9,200 nt of DNA from an uncultured bacterium (GTDB taxonomy: Bacteria > Actinomycetota > Coriobacteriia > Coriobacteriales > Coriobacteriaceae), in contig CAJMPF010000053.1 in the NCBI GenBank assembly GCA_905215195.1, positions 1-9,200 of the forward strand. Direction: 5' to 3'. Under the pieces are notes generated by a model. It saw only the letters and a list, made by a program, of their open reading frames with translations, ran no database searches and was not told where the DNA came from. A program made the position numbers and the translations under genes. This document shows, in pieces, positions 5,415 to 9,200 of this stretch; the first letter of the stretch is position 1; each line of letters begins with the position of its first letter.

Positions 5415-5444
5415 GGGTACCGGAGATTTCTCCAGTACCCTTTT
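5415..5444 (+). terminator. Intrinsic terminator after the regulator gene
   Basis: GGGTAC (5415-5420) and GTACCC (5435-5440) pair, with one internal mismatch and an inner GGAG/CTCC stem, followed by TTTT and a T-rich stretch. It ends the synthetase-regulator unit 22 bases after the stop and marks the left border of the lower-GC cassette. The following bases up to 5575 are AT-rich; TATCAT at 5530-5535 is a possible -10, without a clear -35. Confidence 0.85.
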
Positions 5445-5575
5445 CTCGTTTAGGGCGAAGAGAAGACCTTTCACCGATTTAAAGTGTGTCAGTAAAAACA
5501 ATATCAAACGTATAGCACTATCTCACGAATATCATTTAGTTACCGTATCTCCCTACTGCACGGATGGAGGAAGAA

Positions 5576-6703
5576 ATGCGTTATTCGAGAAAGGTGATTG
5601 TCGGATTCATAGTATTGCTTGCCGCCCTGATGTCTCCAAGGTTGGTTTTTGGAGACGACGACTTGGTTCGTGTCACACCGCAAATAGCTGTGGAGCAAGC
5701 GCAAGCTTTCTTTGATGACGTATCGGATGAGCCGGTGACCGCTTGTGACCCAGTAAAAATGGTGAATTCTGATGGGGAATCAATCGGGTATATCGTTCGC
5801 GCGAAGCGGGATGACGTTAACTATGGCTACGTCGTATTTGATTCAGAGCGATCTTGGTGGATCAGCGAATACTGCTTGGCTCCGAACGCCCCTATGCCCA
5901 TTGAGAATACAAGCGATGAAATAGCTCTTCTCGCATCCCAAGATGACATCGTTGCTTTGAAATTTGACGAGCTGTCTTTTGGTATTGCAGATCTGGATAA
6001 TAACGTTGTTTTAGATGAGAAGGGATGCCGGTCAACAGCGGTGTTTTCTGTGGGAAATAGCCGCAGCGGATCTCCAGGCAGGTTCGAGGATGTTTTCGTA
6101 TCGCCCAAAGACCTGTATAAGCAAGGATATGTCATTGACGCAAGTAAAACAATTTCAGGGATGATAACGCCTACACAATCAGAGGTTATTAAAGAAACGG
6201 GGACCTATGCTTGCGATGTGTCTGCAATGTTTGCGGTAAGCAGCCATTATGTAACGCTAAACCGGCTCAAATTGCCAGACTTATATCATGAGCTTTGGCA
6301 GTTATCGGGAACATCCGGCGATCCAAATAAGTCATTCGATCAAGCTACGGGCCTTTACTTTACCCAAGGAAGGACTCCATCTCCAAATGCTGCCCCGGCT
6401 ATTAAGGAGTTCTGTGCTAGGCGCGGGAAAAGGCTTGAGACATCATTTGCTTGGTATCCATCTTGGGATTCTTTCAGGGCAACTGCAGATTCTGGAAATC
6501 TCAGTATTTTTTCTGGGACTCTCAGGTCAAGCCATGACGCTCATGCGATGGCTGTTGCGGGATATGTGGCTATGCATAATACATATTCAAATGATAAGAA
6601 ATATATGCTTGTTGTCTGGGACGGTTGGTTCAATCAGCTGCGTTTTCTTCCATATGACACAACGATTTATATATCGCATGAAGGGACGTATTGTGGAGAG
6701 TGA
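5576..6703 (+). CDS. Secreted papain/C39-like cysteine peptidase homologue
   Basis: This 375-residue protein begins with a Sec signal peptide: RYSRK, a hydrophobic core (VIVGFIVLLAALM) and likely cleavage after residue 26 (VFG-DDD). Residues about 30-105 resemble propeptide domains of secreted cysteine peptidases (TPQIAVEQAQAFFDDV, then GYVVFDSERSWWISEY). The C-terminal half holds a plausible catalytic set: Cys213 in GTYACDVSAMFAVSSHYV, which resembles the CGPxxxxMVLxYY helix of C39-type enzymes; His323 in DAHAMAVAGYV; and Asp349 in VVWDGWF as the third residue. No family was confirmed, so protease activity is inferred and a non-catalytic relative is possible. The ATG at 5576 is chosen because GGAGG ends five bases upstream; the ATG at 5564 overlaps that site. 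It leads a three-gene lower-GC cassette and overlaps the next gene by 11 bases. Confidence 0.65.
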   Translation: MRYSRKVIVGFIVLLAALMSPRLVFGDDDLVRVTPQIAVEQAQAFFDDVSDEPVTACDPVKMVNSDGESIGYIVRAKRDDVNYGYVVFDSERSWWISEYCLAPNAPMPIENTSDEIALLASQDDIVALKFDELSFGIADLDNNVVLDEKGCRSTAVFSVGNSRSGSPGRFEDVFVSPKDLYKQGYVIDASKTISGMITPTQSEVIKETGTYACDVSAMFAVSSHYVTLNRLKLPDLYHELWQLSGTSGDPNKSFDQATGLYFTQGRTPSPNAAPAIKEFCARRGKRLETSFAWYPSWDSFRATADSGNLSIFSGTLRSSHDAHAMAVAGYVAMHNTYSNDKKYMLVVWDGWFNQLRFLPYDTTIYISHEGTYCGE

Positions 6704-7046
6704 CGGCGAAGATGATAGAAAGCGCATACGTAAAACGCTGGGGCTTCTTTGCGCATTTCTTGGGATATTGGTTGTCGCGGCCTATCAACCGAGTCCCTCG
6801 GTCGTTGGTGGAAAAGATGACGAACATATTTCAGTTGAAGTACAGACGCTGTCGGATATTCATAACGGGCAATTTGAGGCGCTTATGCCAAGTGGTTGCC
6901 GTAAGAAAATCGATATGCGCCGTAAGTCAAGTTCCGGATATGTCTCAGGGTTGAAAGCAGGTGATAAATGGATTCTAGTTTTTGTGGAAGATAAGGAACT
7001 TGACGGGACTGTTCTGTATCCCCATTCAGCTGAGAAAGTCAAATAA
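6693..7046 (+). CDS. Small membrane-anchored protein of unknown function
   Basis: From a GTG start this encodes 117 residues: a charged N-terminus (ESDGEDDRKRIRK), one hydrophobic helix at about residues 15-31 (TLGLLCAFLGILVVAAY), then an outward-facing domain of about 85 residues. The C-terminal part (SGLKAGDKWILVFVEDKELD) looks like a small beta-rich fold. No family is recognised. GTG 6693 is favoured because AAGGGA (6681-6686) lies six bases upstream; the ATG at 6678 has no ribosome site and would add five residues. The start overlaps the peptidase-like gene stop by 11 bases, which implies translational coupling and a linked role, for example as an inhibitor, anchor or partner of the peptidase. 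That role is inference only. The open frame that extends upstream to 6288 is antecedent noise within the peptidase gene. Confidence 0.65.
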   Translation: MESDGEDDRKRIRKTLGLLCAFLGILVVAAYQPSPSVVGGKDDEHISVEVQTLSDIHNGQFEALMPSGCRKKIDMRRKSSSGYVSGLKAGDKWILVFVEDKELDGTVLYPHSAEKVK

Positions 7047-7067
7047 AGTAGACAAGGGGAATGAAGA

Positions 7068-7652
7068 ATGATTGATAGAAAGCAGTTTTTAGGTCTGATG
7101 GCAGGGGCTCCTATTTTGATGCGAGCTGGGATGGCAGAAGCCGTGGAGTTGCCGGACGCTCGGATGCGATTGACGCTCGTGGTCGACACGGTGGTCAGAG
7201 ATGAAAATGGCAATGAAAAAACGCGAACAAGAAGCAGAGAGACTATTTTCACGCCAGAGAGCGAAATTGTGTCTGCGGACGCTATGGCCGGTGATGTCAT
7301 AACAATCCAGAGGGAATCAGATGAAACGTTGCCGCTGCTTGCCAAGATTGAGCTCACGGTCGCTTATTTTAACGATAAAACAGAAATTGAGATTCGTTCC
7401 GGAAAGTACTCGATAGTCCAAACCGATCCGCTTGTGATGTATGCAAACGCTTGGTACGCGCTCATGCAGAAGGATAAATACGTGATGAATAACTTCACGG
7501 AAAGCGAAGCATCATATGAAACGGGGTGGGGGCCAACGCCATACGACGCGGAGAAAGATAAGTGGACGTGCGGATCAGGCATGGGTGCGACGATTACGGA
7601 CTTTATTAACGATTCAACATATAGTTTTGCTATCGACTGTTATATCGAATAG
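7068..7652 (+). CDS. Secreted protein of unknown function with Tat-like or Sec signal
   Basis: This 194-residue protein starts MIDRKQFLGLMAGAPILMRA, with a signal peptide probably cleaved after AEA at residue 25. The DRKQFLG motif resembles a twin-arginine signal with Lys in the second position, so Tat export is possible, though Sec cannot be excluded. The mature part looks beta-rich (LTLVVDTVVRDENGN, KIELTVAYFNDKTEIEI) and ends with an aromatic, glycine-rich tail. Two cysteines, Cys168 (KWTCGSG) and Cys191 (IDCYIE), could form a disulfide outside the cell. No family is recognised. AAGGGGA at 7054-7060 is seven bases from the ATG. It lies 21 bases after the membrane-anchored gene and is the last gene before a terminator, so it is probably co-transcribed with the peptidase-like gene. 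Confidence 0.7.
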   Translation: MIDRKQFLGLMAGAPILMRAGMAEAVELPDARMRLTLVVDTVVRDENGNEKTRTRSRETIFTPESEIVSADAMAGDVITIQRESDETLPLLAKIELTVAYFNDKTEIEIRSGKYSIVQTDPLVMYANAWYALMQKDKYVMNNFTESEASYETGWGPTPYDAEKDKWTCGSGMGATITDFINDSTYSFAIDCYIE

Positions 7653-7771
7653 ACATGACGGCATAAAACGAATTGGCTTAATAGCATGTCATTACTTAAG
7701 CAAAGCTGAAATCTTGGCATCTAGTGCTCGGGACTGCCCAGCTTGGGGTACAACTCAACGTGAACAATGAT

Positions 7772-7799
7772 GGCCCGCCACATGTTTGGCGGGCCTTTG
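7772..7799 (+). terminator. Strong intrinsic terminator-like hairpin before htrA
   Basis: GGCCCGCCA (7772-7780) pairs perfectly with TGGCGGGCC (7787-7795) around a 6-base loop, followed by TTTGGTTATTT. It closes the three-gene export cassette. The bases between the last stop (7652) and this hairpin hold no gene I can support. The hairpin ends only 29 bases before the htrA start codon. Confidence 0.8.
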
Positions 7800-7824
7800 G
7801 TTATTTGACGAAAGGATCGCAGCT

Positions 7825-9200
7825 ATGAGCGAGAACGATTCCCAGCGTCCCCAGGATGTGGGCAATGCCGGCGAGACTCAGCAGCAGCCGCGCGTGCAGG
7901 TGGAGTCGACGCCTGCCGACAGCAACATTCCCTACGTGCAGGCCTACGACACACAGACCGGCAAGCCGCTGGGTAGCCAGCAGGTTGTAAACAAGCACAC
8001 GGTGGTCAAGACCAAGACCAAAAAGCTGCCGATCTTCATTACGGCGCTTGCCGGTTGTGCCTGCGGCGCCCTGCTGGTCATCGCGCTCATTATGAGTGGC
8101 ACGCTCGATATCGGCGGCGGCAAGAATGCCGTGACGGCGGGCGCTTCGGGTTCATCGACGCAAAAGATTACGATTGATTCCGAGGACACCACGCTGGCCG
8201 AGGCCGTTTCTGCCAAGGCTCTGCCCTCCGTGGTTTCCATCACCGCCACTTCGAGCGGTGGCCAGAATGGCTCGCTTTCGCAGTCTGCCGACGAGTCGGA
8301 CAGCTCGGGCAGCGTCGGTTCGGGCGTGGTGCTCGATACCGAGGGCCACATCCTCACCAACAACCACGTGGTCGATGGTTACGACCAGTACGTGGTGACC
8401 ATGGACGACGGCACCACCTACGAGGCCGAGTTCGTGGGCAACGATGCCTCGAGCGACCTGGCCGTCATCAAGCTCAAGGATGCCGATGCCTCCAAGCTCA
8501 CGCCGATCGAGATCGGTGATTCCTCCAAGCTCAACGTGGGCGAGTGGGTCATGGCGATTGGCTCGCCGTTCGGCAACGAGCAGTCCGTCTCCACGGGCAT
8601 CGTGTCGGCGCTGTATCGCTCCACGGCCATGAGCTCTACCAGCGGCAACACCATCTACGCCAACATGATCCAGACCGATGCCGCCATCAACCCGGGCAAC
8701 TCCGGCGGCGCGCTCGTCAACGACAACGGCGAGCTCGTGGGTATTAACTCGCTCATCGAGAGCTACTCGGGCTCCAGCTCGGGCGTGGGCTTTGCCATTC
8801 CGGTCAACTATGCCAAGAACATTGCCGACCAGATCATCGACGGCAAGACGCCGGTTCATCCGTACCTGGGCGCCACGCTTTCGAGCGTCAACGCGCTCAA
8901 CGCCCGTACCAACAAGCTCAGCACCGATAGCGGCGCCTACGTGGCGAGCGTCGTCGAGGATGGTCCCGCCGCCAAGGCCGGCATCCCAGAGGGTGATGTC
9001 ATTACCAAGCTGGGCGACGACGAGATTACGAGCGCCGATGGCCTGATCATCGCGCTGCGCAGCCACGAGGTGGGCGAGAAAGTCGAGATCACGCTCATGC
9101 GCGGCAAGGAAGAGAAGAAGGTCACCGTCGAGCTGGGCTCCGATGAGGAGCTGCAGAACCAGCAGCAGGACGACAGTTCGACCGACACCGGCAACGGCGG
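7825..9200 (+). CDS. htrA: HtrA/DegP-type serine protease, membrane-anchored (cut by window edge)
   Basis: The visible 458 codons encode an HtrA (S1C) protease, a trypsin-like quality-control enzyme for misfolded extracytoplasmic proteins. Domain order: a cytoplasmic, Gln-rich N-terminus (1-67), one membrane helix (about 68-92, LPIFITALAGCACGALLVIA), a Ser/Gly-rich linker, the protease domain (about 120-340) and one PDZ domain (about 345-440, HPYLGATL to LMRGKEEKK). The catalytic triad is His181 (TNNHVVDG), Asp211 (SSDLAVIKL) and Ser293 (NPGNSGGALV). A Ser/Asp/Gln-rich tail begins near residue 440 and runs off the window, so the C-terminus is unknown. The layout matches the membrane-tethered HtrA of Gram-positive bacteria. 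The ATG at 7825 follows AAAGGA at about nine bases. It sits just after a terminator hairpin, so its own promoter must lie within or before that hairpin, or read-through drives it. Confidence 0.93.
   Translation, partial: MSENDSQRPQDVGNAGETQQQPRVQVESTPADSNIPYVQAYDTQTGKPLGSQQVVNKHTVVKTKTKKLPIFITALAGCACGALLVIALIMSGTLDIGGGKNAVTAGASGSSTQKITIDSEDTTLAEAVSAKALPSVVSITATSSGGQNGSLSQSADESDSSGSVGSGVVLDTEGHILTNNHVVDGYDQYVVTMDDGTTYEAEFVGNDASSDLAVIKLKDADASKLTPIEIGDSSKLNVGEWVMAIGSPFGNEQSVSTGIVSALYRSTAMSSTSGNTIYANMIQTDAAINPGNSGGALVNDNGELVGINSLIESYSGSSSGVGFAIPVNYAKNIADQIIDGKTPVHPYLGATLSSVNALNARTNKLSTDSGAYVASVVEDGPAAKAGIPEGDVITKLGDDEITSADGLIIALRSHEVGEKVEITLMRGKEEKKVTVELGSDEELQNQQQDDSSTDTGNG

Noticed and set aside
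4677..5507. Minus-strand open frame (276 codons) across the GlnR-like gene and its terminator
   Set aside because: It runs through the intrinsic terminator and is antisense to a clear winged-helix gene.
5564..5575. Earlier ATG for the secreted peptidase-like protein
   Set aside because: This ATG overlaps the GGAGG that serves the ATG at 5576 and would put acidic residues ahead of the signal peptide.
6288..6692. Upstream extension of the small membrane protein frame into the peptidase gene
   Set aside because: The peptidase frame is coding here; the small protein has a credible start at 6693 with its own ribosome site.
8152..9066. Long minus-strand open frame (304 codons) opposite htrA
   Set aside because: It lies antisense to the clearly coding protease gene, has a low-complexity Gly/Ala/Val/Arg composition and no ribosome site; long antisense frames are common in GC-rich genes.
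1..9200. CRISPR array, tRNA, rRNA or insertion sequence
   Set aside because: No regularly spaced direct repeats, cloverleaf-like segment, rRNA sequence or transposase frame was noticed on either strand.

Overview
The window looks like a chromosomal segment from a high-GC, Gram-positive actinobacterium. The gene content and protein style suggest a gut member of the Coriobacteriia such as Collinsella; that assignment rests on recognition, not on a search. Two gene ends are cut by the window: a KDPG aldolase at the left edge (minus strand) and an HtrA-type serine protease at the right edge (plus strand).

Left block (1-2679): a 2-keto-3-deoxygluconate kinase and a KDPG aldolase are read leftwards, and a LacI-family repressor is read rightwards from the shared 232-base intergenic region. 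Kinase and aldolase together turn 2-keto-3-deoxygluconate (from uronates or pectin) into pyruvate and glyceraldehyde-3-phosphate. The intergenic region holds a palindromic -10 box (AGTATACT) usable in both directions, two tandem LacI-type half-palindromic operators beside it, and two further 18-bp palindromes that together form a 24-bp hairpin in the kinase mRNA leader.

Middle block (2680-5444): a protein that joins a RelB/DinJ-like ribbon-helix-helix antitoxin domain to a minimal nucleotidyltransferase (MNT) domain, preceded by an operator-like inverted repeat. No toxin gene follows; only a 14-codon reading frame with a strong ribosome binding site overlaps its stop. Then come a type I glutamine synthetase homologue and an OmpR-type regulator resembling actinobacterial GlnR. 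A sequence matching the GlnR half-site spacing lies upstream of the synthetase gene. The synthetase lacks several residues that bind the catalytic metals in classical enzymes, which makes its activity doubtful.

Right block (5445-9200): between two strong intrinsic terminators (5415-5444 and 7772-7799) lies a visibly lower-GC cassette of three tightly spaced genes for exported or membrane-anchored proteins: a papain/C39-like cysteine peptidase homologue, a 117-residue membrane-anchored protein and a 194-residue secreted protein. It looks like an accessory insertion. A membrane-anchored HtrA protease follows and runs off the window.

The most unusual items are the antitoxin-nucleotidyltransferase fusion with a missing partner, the glutamine synthetase with a degenerate active site paired with a GlnR-like regulator, and the unknown three-gene export cassette. 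No tRNA, rRNA, CRISPR array, transposase or insertion sequence was seen.
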